From JAVBMJ01 sp031552535 (GTDB lineage: Bacteria > Bacteroidota > Bacteroidia > Bacteroidales > Rikenellaceae), in NCBI GenBank assembly GCA_031552535.1, contig JAVBMJ010000007.1:1-50955 (forward strand): a stretch of 50,955 nucleotides of DNA, written 5' to 3'. Shown here in pieces: positions 15,404 to 22,722 of this stretch. How positions within the stretch are numbered: the stretch's first letter is position 1; the number at the start of each line of letters is the position of its first letter. The notes below the pieces were generated by a model. It made no database searches. It saw only the letters and a program-made list of their open reading frames with translations, and was not told the origin of the DNA. Position numbers and translations under genes: made by a program.

Positions 15404-16093
15404 TTATGTAACAGTATTATATCTTACACTTGCTTTTACTACTGCCGCCGCAGAAATGGAGTCGAACGGCACATCCCGTGGCGGATAACGTTTATTGGAA
15501 TAAACCAGTTTCACCTGCTGCCTGTCGTCGGCCTGCTCCACGTAACATATCATAATCGTCTCTTCGCCGCCGAGGTCGAGTGCCAACAGGCACATGTGCC
15601 CGAGATGCATCCGCAGATTATTGACCTGCTTATACACCACCAAATCGCCGCTGTGGAGCTCCGGCATCATCTCGTCGCCGCGCATATATACCGCACCATC
15701 ACACTTTGGCAGGTCCGGCAAAGTGAGGTGTTTGGCCGGCGGCAACTGCCCCTTTAGCAACGTCCCCAGATTTATCACTTTCTGCAACTCATAAACGGGT
15801 ATATCCCGCTCTTCTTTTTGCTGCTGTACCGGTTGAATGACGGTATTCACAGCCGCCTGCTTCAACATTTCGCCACGGCCGGTCACCAACCAATTCAGGT
15901 CAATATCTTCAAATTTGTTTGAAATATCTGCGATTATATCAAATGAAGGTTTATTTTTTTCATCCTTAAGTCGGTTGAGTTTTTCGGATGCATTATATCC
16001 AAGGCCATTTTTAGCAAAATCATTTATGCTATTATAGCCTTTATAATTAGAGAATTGCGAAACCCTCTCATAAAATACACTATTTATTTTCAT
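15404..16093 (-). CDS. Phage repressor, HTH plus degenerate S24 domain
   Basis: A 229-residue CI-type repressor. Residues 1-75 resemble the phage CI-type HTH of Bacteroidota phages (NSINDFAKNGLGYNASEKLN, then LNWLVTGRGEML). Residues 98-229 are an S24 fold aligning throughout with the downstream 14842-15324 protein. Where that protein has Ala-Gly, this has Ile-Asn; GDSM has become GDEM (Ser to Glu, residue 141); and the catalytic Lys is Cys (residue 183). It should bind DNA and dimerise but not self-cleave, so SOS-type induction would need another route. It is divergent from the cro-like gene at 16212. Confidence 0.85.
   Translation of the reverse strand: MKINSVFYERVSQFSNYKGYNSINDFAKNGLGYNASEKLNRLKDEKNKPSFDIIADISNKFEDIDLNWLVTGRGEMLKQAAVNTVIQPVQQQKEERDIPVYELQKVINLGTLLKGQLPPAKHLTLPDLPKCDGAVYMRGDEMMPELHSGDLVVYKQVNNLRMHLGHMCLLALDLGGEETIMICYVEQADDRQQVKLVYSNKRYPPRDVPFDSISAAAVVKASVRYNTVT
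15908..15923. promoter_or_regulatory. Candidate internal operator in the repressor gene
   Basis: The palindromic-looking TTCAAATTTGTTTGAA, read on the other strand TTCAAACAAATTTGAA, closely matches the sequence TTCAAACAAGTTTG between the -33 and -7 boxes of the early promoter. It lies within the repressor coding sequence, at the codons for ISNKFEDI, so the match may be chance. Confidence 0.3.
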
Positions 16094-16098
16094 TTTAA

Positions 16099-16129
16099 TT
16101 TGAAATATTCAAACAAGTTTGTATATTTG
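16099..16129 (+). promoter_or_regulatory. Rightward early promoter
   Basis: TTTG at 16099-16102, 19 bases, then TATATTTG at 16122-16129: an exact Bacteroidota promoter. It lies in the 118-base divergent gap between the repressor and the cro-like gene and would drive 16212 onward. Confidence 0.75.
16110..16121. promoter_or_regulatory. Candidate repressor operator
   Basis: CAAAC-AA-GTTTG is a perfect 5-bp-arm inverted repeat lying inside the early promoter, directly before the -7 box. A bound repressor would block transcription. Confidence 0.45.
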
Positions 16130-16211
16130 CCTCGTGATTCCGAAACTTACGAAGCAAATGAATCGGAGTCCGGCTGTAAATATAGTGAAAATTACAAAAC
16201 CACACAAGGCT

Positions 16212-16412
16212 ATGGCAATAATTGTTGTCCCCTACGGGAATGTCGGCAAACTCGCTTCATATCATAAGGTTAGCGAGCGGACAGTGAACAAGGCGCTGAA
16301 CGGCAAAACAGACAGCCCCCGAGCGAAGATGATCCGCGCGACGGCACTGCAAAAATTCGAAGGGACCCTCTTCGTCGAGGTCGCTTCGTCCATCTCCGGC
16401 AAGAACGAATAA
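16212..16412 (+). CDS. Small cro-like DNA-binding protein
   Basis: A 66-residue protein starting at ATG 16212. Residues 5-40 (YGNVGKLASYHKVSERTVNKALNG, shown in part) read as a small helix-turn-helix with the conserved KVSERTVNKALNG recognition helix. As the first gene after the early promoter, opposite the repressor, it occupies the position of Cro. Longer in-frame starts at 16158 or 16119 would extend back into the promoter, so they are rejected. Confidence 0.7.
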   Translation: MAIIVVPYGNVGKLASYHKVSERTVNKALNGKTDSPRAKMIRATALQKFEGTLFVEVASSISGKNE

Positions 16413-16423
16413 AGAGAGCAACG

Positions 16424-16735
16424 ATGGAGTTTCTACTGCGAAGCGGCAAAACGATAACCATGACCGTCGAGGAGCTGAACTCGATGCTCTACGTCGTTGC
16501 CAAAAAAGCGGCGCAGATCGTCCGCGGAGAGACTGTGAGCCGGGCCGAGGCGATCCGGATACTCGGCTCCCGCAGTGTGGTCGACAACATGGTGGCGCGG
16601 GATATCATCCATCCCATTACCGCCGGCGGCAACTGCAAATGGAAGGTGCTCGTAAGCGAACTGATGTATGCCCATGAACTACACGAGCGGGAACAGGCAC
16701 TCAAAAGAAAGAAAACCAAAATCGAAAATATATGA
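16424..16735 (+). CDS. Small early phage protein, possible DNA binding
   Basis: A 103-residue charged protein. Residues 38-70 (VSRAEAIRILGSRSVVDNMV) could form a helix-turn-helix of the MerR/excisionase type, followed by a Lys/Arg-rich end (ALKRKKTKIENI). It may be an early regulator or accessory replication protein. It starts 11 bases after the cro-like stop and overlaps the next gene by four bases. Confidence 0.6.
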   Translation: MEFLLRSGKTITMTVEELNSMLYVVAKKAAQIVRGETVSRAEAIRILGSRSVVDNMVARDIIHPITAGGNCKWKVLVSELMYAHELHEREQALKRKKTKIENI

Positions 16736-16998
16736 AAAAGGGATTAGCCACTATTTACATGTCCTGGCCTGACTTCTTTATCAGGTCGATATCGGATATC
16801 CGGATCACTTTTATGCACCGCACCGTCGAGGTTGGCCGTGAGCCGGAGCCTGTATTCGAAGTCTGCGATATCAGCACTCTTTCTACCAAAGAGCGCCGCC
16901 GGGCGATCCGGCAGGGACGCAGAGGAATAAGGCGTGTGATCAGGCACCGCCAGCGCCAGGGCCTCCCGTTGGGTAACCTTAAGACCGCACTGCAATGA
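16732..16998 (+). CDS. Small basic phage protein
   Basis: An 88-residue protein with a hydrophobic/aromatic start (MSWPDFFIRSISDIRITF) and a very basic C-terminal half (ERRRAIRQGRRGIRRVIRHR), consistent with nucleic-acid binding. It is joined to both neighbours by four-base overlaps. No family recognised. Confidence 0.55.
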   Translation: MKKGLATIYMSWPDFFIRSISDIRITFMHRTVEVGREPEPVFEVCDISTLSTKERRRAIRQGRRGIRRVIRHRQRQGLPLGNLKTALQ

Positions 16999-17234
16999 TA
17001 GTAGCATTGGTCATATCGGCAGTAGGCCTATTCTTCATCCTCATATTCGTTATGAACGCCTATGTGGACCTGCGGGCCAAATTCAAGAGTGTGGTGGAGG
17101 AAGACGGTAAAGAGATCGCGCGGCTGAACAGGGAGAGCGCCCAGTTGAACCGCGATTACGAAGCCTTGAGTAAGGACTATGATGAATTCCTGGACCGGGT
17201 GCTCCGCGCCTTGGGAGAGGATTGGAAGAAGTAA
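16995..17234 (+). CDS. Small membrane-anchored coiled-coil protein
   Basis: A 79-residue protein: one N-terminal transmembrane helix (residues 2-20) followed by a charged coiled coil (RLNRESAQLNRDYEALSKDY). It resembles small membrane-tethered phage proteins, but no specific function is seen. Its stop ends the first early gene cluster before a GC-rich untranslated stretch. Confidence 0.55.
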   Translation: MIVALVISAVGLFFILIFVMNAYVDLRAKFKSVVEEDGKEIARLNRESAQLNRDYEALSKDYDEFLDRVLRALGEDWKK

Positions 17235-17418
17235 ACAAAACCCGCTAGGCGGCCGGACGACCTGCCGGAACTGATAACGGCAGGTGTAGAACCCTGGGGG
17301 CGACGACACAAAGCAGAGAAGATGCCGGACATAACGGCCCGGATTGGTCGCCCTGAAGGTCCGGAAAAGACGCCCGTAGACGGGCAACGGGGTGGCGGCC
17401 TATTCCGCCGCTCCCAAC
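17235..17418 (+). other. GC-rich, hairpin-rich untranslated leader before the replication gene
   Basis: No convincing gene is seen between 17235 and 17510. Several inverted repeats follow in order: CCTGCCG with CGGCAGG, GGGCGAC with GTCGCCC enclosing about 42 bases, GCCCGT-AG-ACGGGC, and GGCGG-CCTATT-CCGCC. A frame without stops runs in phase with the upstream gene past its TAA, but it has no plausible start. Together with the tRNA-like end at 17419-17492 it may be a structured RNA leader. Confidence 0.45.
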
Positions 17419-17492
17419 AGGGAGACAGCGGGTGGTCCCGCGCACTGCCGCCATCTGCAGTGTAGCTGTCGGTTCGATTCCGGCTCTCCCCA
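17419..17492 (+). ncRNA. tRNA-like element, probably not a decoding tRNA
   Basis: A 74-base cloverleaf can be drawn. The acceptor is AGGGAGA (17419-17425) with TCTCCCC (17485-17491), with a mismatch at the first pair, then discriminator A. The D arm is GCG-CGC around a GG-containing loop. The anticodon-like arm CACTGC/GCAGTG has loop CGCCATCT. The T arm GTCGG-TTCGATT-CCGGC is a textbook T-loop. The anticodon loop has eight bases and lacks U33, so normal decoding looks unlikely. It may be a decayed phage tRNA, a tRNA-like RNA or an old attachment-site fragment. Confidence 0.4.
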
Positions 17493-17510
17493 CTCAAACT
17501 AATCCAGGGC

Positions 17511-17579
17511 ATGGAAAAGAGAGAACAACTATCATCGTCCCCGGGCGCTGGCGGTGCCGAAAACATTACGGACCTCTAA
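17511..17579 (+). CDS. Possible 22-residue leader peptide
   Basis: ATG at 17511 opens a frame of 22 codons (begins MEKREQLSSSPGAGGAENIT) ending TAA at 17577-17579, 12 bases before the replication gene. No homology can be claimed for so short a frame; it may be chance or a translation-coupling leader. Confidence 0.25.
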   Translation: MEKREQLSSSPGAGGAENITDL

Positions 17580-17591
17580 AGACGGCACATC

Positions 17592-18770
17592 ATGGGGAAT
17601 ACTAATAAACAATACGGCTACCTGCGCCTGTGGCGTAGCTTCTTCCGGCATCCGCTGTGGCTCGAAAAGAGGGTATTTAGCCAGGCTGAGGCTATGCTCG
17701 ATCTGCTGGCCGGCGCCGCTTATGCTGCCGGGGAGGATACCGTATGCGGACGTGTGGTGCGGATCGGGCGCGGAGACTTGCTGCGCATAGATGGGGAGTA
17801 CATCTCGCTCCGTATGCTGGGCGAGCGGTGGGGTTGGGGAAAGAACCGTGTAGATTCTTTTCTACAGAGGCTCTGCAAGGAGAAAACTATCTCCCTTCGA
17901 ACCGTCGAGGGAACCCGGCAAACTGTCATCACCCTTCTCAATTTCGAACTCTACAATCCCCCCTACGAGGCCTCGTTCGGGCACGGATTCGATGAAAATA
18001 ATGGCAGGACAGACGACGGGACACTGTTTGGAACCGCAATGTATTGCGAAGCAGGCTATTATAAAGGTGGTGGAAATCTTACAGGACAGGATGCGGGACA
18101 CCACCGGGACACCTTGCAAGACACCCCCCGGACAAAAAACGGGACAGGCGACGGGACACCCTCATATCATGTTATGTGTTGTAAAGCAGGCACATATGAA
18201 GATGTGGCAGAAAATACAGGACAGGAAGCAGGACACCGCCGGGACACCTTTCAGGACAGCGAACAGGACATAATATATAAAGAAAGTAGTAAAGAAAGAT
18301 TAGAAGAATATAAACACACACAGTATTTTTCAAGTAGTGACAATAACGCGCGGGCGCCCGCGCGAGAGGCTACTCCCGGCGAGGAGTTGATGAAGTGGGT
18401 GGCTGCATGGTTGCCGGGTTTGCTGGAGATGAAGCGCCCCCTGACGCTGCACCAGTGCGAGGGGATAATGCGGCGGCTCGACCGCGAAGATGCCGAGCGG
18501 ATACTGATCCAAGTATGCAATAAGGGAGGGCTGAAAAACGAGAGTGCCATAGCCACCATCGCCTGCTTCGAAGGGCTGGACATCCCCCTCAAAGAAAAAC
18601 GCGCCCGGCGCCGGCAACAGGGAGCTGCACAGTTGGCCGCGGACCAACACCTTAAGGCTCAACTCGACAACAACCGCACGTACAACTACCAGGACCGGGC
18701 CCTTATTGTCCAGGGCCTGAAGAAACGGCTTCCGGAAACGGCGGAGGAATTAAAACAGATGAAACGATGA
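17592..18770 (+). CDS. Phage replication initiation protein (DnaD-like)
   Basis: A 392-residue protein. Residues 5-125 form a winged helix seen in phage replication initiators (WRSFFRHPLWLEKRVFSQAE, then GRVVRIGRGDLLRIDGEYIS, YISLRMLGERWGWGKNRVDSFL). A low-complexity middle (about 135-240) is written by imperfect DNA repeats. Residues 270-392 form a helical C-terminal domain (GEELMKWVAAWLPGLLEMKR, LDREDAERILIQVC) of DnaD type ending in a basic tail. It should recognise the phage origin and load the helicase, with the origin probably inside the gene itself. Its stop overlaps the next start. Confidence 0.7.
   Translation: MGNTNKQYGYLRLWRSFFRHPLWLEKRVFSQAEAMLDLLAGAAYAAGEDTVCGRVVRIGRGDLLRIDGEYISLRMLGERWGWGKNRVDSFLQRLCKEKTISLRTVEGTRQTVITLLNFELYNPPYEASFGHGFDENNGRTDDGTLFGTAMYCEAGYYKGGGNLTGQDAGHHRDTLQDTPRTKNGTGDGTPSYHVMCCKAGTYEDVAENTGQEAGHRRDTFQDSEQDIIYKESSKERLEEYKHTQYFSSSDNNARAPAREATPGEELMKWVAAWLPGLLEMKRPLTLHQCEGIMRRLDREDAERILIQVCNKGGLKNESAIATIACFEGLDIPLKEKRARRRQQGAAQLAADQHLKAQLDNNRTYNYQDRALIVQGLKKRLPETAEELKQMKR
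18003..18275 (+). repeat. Iteron-like repeats inside the replication gene, candidate origin
   Basis: The element GGGACACC or a close form (GGACAGG, GGACACC) recurs around 18020, 18083-18112, 18150-18160 and 18220-18265. A longer unit of about 130-140 bases is present twice in imperfect form: each copy has TTG-GAAGCAGGC-like bases, then ACAGGACAGGA, then GGGACACC-type bases. Clustered repeats within an initiator gene are typical of phage origins that bind the initiator. Confidence 0.55.
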
Positions 18771-18788
18771 AAACAGATGAAACGATGA
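18753..18788 (+). repeat. Perfect 18-bp tandem duplication at a gene junction
   Basis: AAACAGATGAAACGATGA occurs twice in a row (18753-18770 and 18771-18788). It duplicates the replication-gene stop with its overlapping ATG, so the helicase has two starts, at 18767 and 18785. This is the pattern left by a slippage or insertion event at the edge of the AT-rich helicase/methyltransferase module. Confidence 0.85.
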
Positions 18789-20176
18789 AATATCCATCGT
18801 ACAGTGATTACATTGCAGATAAAGCAAAAAGCAACATTCTCTCGGGAATAGCTGTTAGCCCCAATGAGCTGCCCGAAGCATTATTTGATTTCCAAATACA
18901 TTGCGTTACAAAGGCGCTGGCAAATGGTCGGTTTTGCTTGTTTGAAGATTGCGGATTGGGCAAAACTCTCCAGCAGCTAACTTGGGCTCAAGTTGTATAT
19001 CGTCATACGAATTTAAGTGTATTAATACTTGCTCCATTCGCCGTGTCAGATCAAACAATCGGCGAAGGCCATAAATTCGGCATAGAGGTACGTGATTATG
19101 ATGATTATGAGAAATATTCTTATCCTGGAATATATATTACCAACTACGAACAACTACACAATATTGATACATCGGTGTTCGCAGGAATAGTGCTTGATGA
19201 AAGTTCAATATTAAAGAATTTCGAGGGCGCTACCAAAAATTTGATTATCAATAAGTTTCGATACACCCCCTACAAGCTGGCATGTTCAGCGACTCCATCA
19301 CCTAATGATCCGATGGAACTTGGCAATCATGCAGAATTTCTAGGCATTATGACGCGTAACGAAATGCTTTCAATGTATTTTGTGCATGATGGTGGAAATA
19401 CATCTGCCTGGAGGCTTAAGGGGCATGCCATCAGTACATTTTGGTCATGGGTTAGTAGTTGGGCTATTATGATCTCCAGCCCTTCAGATATTGGCTTTAC
19501 CGATGAAGGATATGAGTTGCCTCCACTAAACATTATAGAGCGACAGATCTCCACCGAAAAGAGAAATAATGGGATGCTGTTTAATGATATCGCGGTTAAT
19601 GCTACTAATTTTAATGCTGAGTTACGGAATACTAAGTTACAGCGAATGGAACTGGCGGCTCAGATCGTCAATGGGTCCAATGAAAATTTTATTATGTGGA
19701 TCAAGCAGGATGAAGAAGCTGACATCCTTAGAAGTCTTATCCGTGATGCTGTCGAAGTGCGTGGTAGCGAACCGGCCAAAGTTAAAAAGGCAAAACTGTT
19801 GGGGTTTGGGCGTGGTGAATTTCGGGTGCTGATCACTAAACAAAAGATTGCACAATATGGAATGAATTATCAAAATTGTCACAACCAAGTATTTGCTTCG
19901 CTTGACTTTAGCTTTGAAGCCTTATATCAGTCAATACGCCGATCATACAGATTTGGGCAACAAAATGCCGTGAACATATACATGATTACCACGGACACTA
20001 TGCAGAATGTTCAAGCATCTATAAAAAGTAAGCAGGATCAAGATATTCAAATGCGCTGTTCGATGATCCAAGCTATGGGGTTGGAATATCAAAAACAAAC
20101 TAAATCGGACTCTAGAATTAAATTTCAATTACCAAACTTTCTAAGCCATGATAAAAAATCAGTTTATATCAGATAA
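18767..20176 (+). CDS. SNF2-type DEAD/DEAH helicase
   Basis: A 469-residue superfamily 2 ATPase. Walker A is CGLGKT at 62-67, the acidic motif is DESS at 144-147 and motif III is SATPSPND at 174-181. Motif VI near residue 390 is QSIRRSYRFGQQ, with the RxxRxGQ form of SNF2 translocases. There is no nuclease domain. It lies in an AT-rich patch, and its last 29 bases overlap a DNA methyltransferase gene, so the two are co-expressed. It could help replication, strip proteins, or act with the methylase in a restriction or defence role. Two starts are possible (18767 and 18785). Confidence 0.85.
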   Translation: MKTDETMKYPSYSDYIADKAKSNILSGIAVSPNELPEALFDFQIHCVTKALANGRFCLFEDCGLGKTLQQLTWAQVVYRHTNLSVLILAPFAVSDQTIGEGHKFGIEVRDYDDYEKYSYPGIYITNYEQLHNIDTSVFAGIVLDESSILKNFEGATKNLIINKFRYTPYKLACSATPSPNDPMELGNHAEFLGIMTRNEMLSMYFVHDGGNTSAWRLKGHAISTFWSWVSSWAIMISSPSDIGFTDEGYELPPLNIIERQISTEKRNNGMLFNDIAVNATNFNAELRNTKLQRMELAAQIVNGSNENFIMWIKQDEEADILRSLIRDAVEVRGSEPAKVKKAKLLGFGRGEFRVLITKQKIAQYGMNYQNCHNQVFASLDFSFEALYQSIRRSYRFGQQNAVNIYMITTDTMQNVQASIKSKQDQDIQMRCSMIQAMGLEYQKQTKSDSRIKFQLPNFLSHDKKSVYIR

Positions 20177-21014
20177 TTATTCGATCTACCATGCAGATTG
20201 CAATGAAGTTCTGCCACTATTACCTTCTGAAAGTATCGGTTTTTCGATATTCAGCCCACCATTTGCTGATTTATATACATATTCCAATGATATTGCGGAC
20301 ATGGGTAATTGTAAAGATTATCGGGAGTTTATGACCGGATTTAGTTTCACCGCCAGAGAACTCTATCGTGTAACGATGCAAGGACGGAATATCGCTGTTC
20401 ACTGTATGGATTTGCCAATACAGAAAGGCAAGGAGGGATATATAGGGTTGCGAGATTTTTCGAATATGATTCGTGAATGTTTCGAAAACGAAGGATTCAT
20501 CTACCATTCCCGTGTGACTATATGGAAAGATCCAGTAATTGAGATGCAGCGAACAAAAGCCCTCGGATTACTTCATAAGCAGGTCAAAAAGGACTCTACA
20601 ATGAGTCGGGTTGGATTACCAGATTATATATTGGTATTTCGCAAAGATGGGGAGCGCAATAATCCAGTACATTGTGATATTTCAGTCAATACATGGCAAA
20701 AATACGCATCACCTGTGTGGGATGATATAAACTATTCCAATACTCTGAATTTGAAAGGTAGCCGGGATGATAAAGATGAGAAACACATATGTCCACTACA
20801 ACTTGACACCATATCTCGACTAATCACTCTTTATACAAATAAGGGCGACGTAGTATTAACTCCTTTTATGGGCATAGGATCAGAGGTATATCAGTCCCTT
20901 TTAATGGGACGTAAAGGCATCGGTATTGAGTTGAAGGAATCATATTACAATATAGCCGTAAAAAATTGCCAGAATGCTACACAGTTAGCAGATATTCCAT
21001 TATTGTTTTCATAA
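20148..21014 (+). CDS. Beta-type DNA methyltransferase (SPPF motif)
   Basis: A 288-residue amino-methyltransferase in beta order: catalytic motif IV comes first (SPPF, residues 36-39) and the SAM-binding motif late (TPFMGIGSEVYQSL near 245). SPPF rather than DPPY is typical of N4-cytosine enzymes but also occurs in adenine enzymes, so the target base is open. It overlaps the SNF2 gene by 29 bases and ends two bases before the C5 methylase start, forming a three-gene cassette. A partner restriction nuclease is not visible. Confidence 0.85.
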   Translation: MIKNQFISDNYSIYHADCNEVLPLLPSESIGFSIFSPPFADLYTYSNDIADMGNCKDYREFMTGFSFTARELYRVTMQGRNIAVHCMDLPIQKGKEGYIGLRDFSNMIRECFENEGFIYHSRVTIWKDPVIEMQRTKALGLLHKQVKKDSTMSRVGLPDYILVFRKDGERNNPVHCDISVNTWQKYASPVWDDINYSNTLNLKGSRDDKDEKHICPLQLDTISRLITLYTNKGDVVLTPFMGIGSEVYQSLLMGRKGIGIELKESYYNIAVKNCQNATQLADIPLLFS

Positions 21015-21016
21015 AC

Positions 21017-22711
21017 ATGATTATTCAAATGACCCCCGACTATAATATTCTTTTGCTTTACGTCGACCTGTTTTGCGGGATGGGCGGGACGTCGACGGGC
21101 GTGGAGCAGGCGCGTATAGGCGGCAAGAAAATAGCGAAGGTGATCGCCTGCGTGAACCACGACGCCAATGCCATCGCTTCGCATGCGGCCAACCACCCCG
21201 ATGCGCGGCACTTCACCGAGGATATCCGCACGCTCGACCTCACGGAGCTTGCCGCCCACGTCATGGCGATGCGGCTGCTTTACCCCAACGCGAAGGTGGT
21301 GCTGTGGGCCTCACTGGAATGTACCAACTTCTCGATAGCGAAAGGCGGCCAGTCGCGGGATGCCGACAGCCGGACGTTGGCCAACCACCTGCCGCGCTAC
21401 GTGGAGGCCCTGAGCCCGGAATATATCCAGATCGAGAACGTAAAGGAGTTCATGACCTGGGGCCCGCTGATCGTAAAGGTTGCCCGCGACAAGAAGACCG
21501 GCGCCGAATATTGCCCCCTGACCAAAAAGACCGAATGCAAGGGCAAAAAGAAGGTCACGAACCTTCTGCCTACGTGGGTTCCCGATCCCAAATTCAAGGG
21601 GACCTATTACCGGGAGTGGCTGGCTGAGATGACCGCATACGGGTACCATTTCGAGCACCGGCTGCTGAATGCCGCCGACTTCGGGGCCCGCACGTCGCGC
21701 CGCCGGTTCTTCGGGGTGTTCGCCCGCCCGGAGCTGCCGATCATCTGGCCGGAAACTACGCACAGCAAGGACGGGAAAGGCGGCAAGGAGAAGCATTTGC
21801 CGGTGCGCCCGATGCTTGACCTGGATAACGAGGGCGAGTCGATATTCGGCCGCAAAAAGCCCCTTGCGCCGAAAACCATCGGACGGGTCAAAGCCGGGTG
21901 CATCAAGTTCGTGGCCGGAGGCAAGGACGCCTGGATGATCAAGTACAACTCCGTGAACGGCCAGACCGGAAAACACGTCCCGCCCGGGCTCGACGAACCG
22001 TGCCCGGTGGTCACCGCCCAGGGCCGCCTCGGGATCGCAAAGGCATGCTTCCTGTCACGCTACAATTCGGTGGAGCCGATACAAACGGCGGTGTCGGTCG
22101 AAGGGCCATGCGGCTCGCTAACCGGAAAAGATAAGTTCAGCCTGATCACGCCGTGGATCATGCCCACTTCGTTCGACAATGTGGGATGGAGCCTCGACGC
22201 CCCGGCAGGGACGCTGCTCGCCAGCCGTAAGCACCAGTACCTGCTAAACCCCCAGTATTCGAGCGAGGGCGGTAATATCGACAATCCGTGCTTCACGCTG
22301 ATCGCCTGGATGGACAAAGCGCCGCCGCGCATCGTGACCGCCGAAACCGGAGGCAAACTGCCCCCGTTCATCAAGTACCGCGACGGGATGCTGGTTTACG
22401 AAATCTACGAAGACGATTACGACGACCTGCGGGAGCTGAAGATATTGATGGCCGCATTCGGCATCGTCGACATAAAGATGCGCATGCTGCTGATCCCGGA
22501 GATGCTCCGCATAATGGGCTTCCCGGAGGACTATAAAATGAAGGGCACCGAAACCCAGAAAAAGAAATACATCGGCAACGCCGTCGAAGTCACCATCGCC
22601 TGCGCCCTGTGCGCGGCCACAGCCTCCGCGCTGGCCGGTACATCCGCGCCCATGGCCCACAAGCGCTGGGCCCGGCATAATGGGGAGGTGCAGCAGGAGT
22701 TGTTCAATTGA
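21017..22711 (+). CDS. C5-cytosine DNA methyltransferase with variant motif IV
   Basis: A 564-residue enzyme from ATG 21017. Motif I is YVDLFCGMGGTSTG (residues 15-28), motif VI ENV (140-142), motif VIII RTSRRRFFGV, and the end has IGNAVEV. Motif IV, normally PPCQ, reads LECTNFSIAKGG; the nucleophilic Cys102 is kept. The region between motifs VIII and IX is long (target recognition). The gene is GC-rich, unlike the two genes before it. It probably protects phage DNA from restriction. Confidence 0.88.
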   Translation: MIIQMTPDYNILLLYVDLFCGMGGTSTGVEQARIGGKKIAKVIACVNHDANAIASHAANHPDARHFTEDIRTLDLTELAAHVMAMRLLYPNAKVVLWASLECTNFSIAKGGQSRDADSRTLANHLPRYVEALSPEYIQIENVKEFMTWGPLIVKVARDKKTGAEYCPLTKKTECKGKKKVTNLLPTWVPDPKFKGTYYREWLAEMTAYGYHFEHRLLNAADFGARTSRRRFFGVFARPELPIIWPETTHSKDGKGGKEKHLPVRPMLDLDNEGESIFGRKKPLAPKTIGRVKAGCIKFVAGGKDAWMIKYNSVNGQTGKHVPPGLDEPCPVVTAQGRLGIAKACFLSRYNSVEPIQTAVSVEGPCGSLTGKDKFSLITPWIMPTSFDNVGWSLDAPAGTLLASRKHQYLLNPQYSSEGGNIDNPCFTLIAWMDKAPPRIVTAETGGKLPPFIKYRDGMLVYEIYEDDYDDLRELKILMAAFGIVDIKMRMLLIPEMLRIMGFPEDYKMKGTETQKKKYIGNAVEVTIACALCAATASALAGTSAPMAHKRWARHNGEVQQELFN

Positions 22712-22722
22712 AAAAAGAGGCT

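Noticed and set aside
17235..17492. tmRNA or self-splicing intron
   Set aside because: The 5' half of a tmRNA is absent, the tag sequence cannot be found, and no intron-type core sequences can be aligned.
18003..18275. CRISPR array
   Set aside because: Repeats are irregular in spacing, imperfect and in-frame inside a gene; no cas gene is nearby.
18767..22711. Calling the helicase/methylase cassette a DISARM or BREX system
   Set aside because: No DUF1998, PLD, PglZ or other core gene is present; only the ATPase and methylases are seen.
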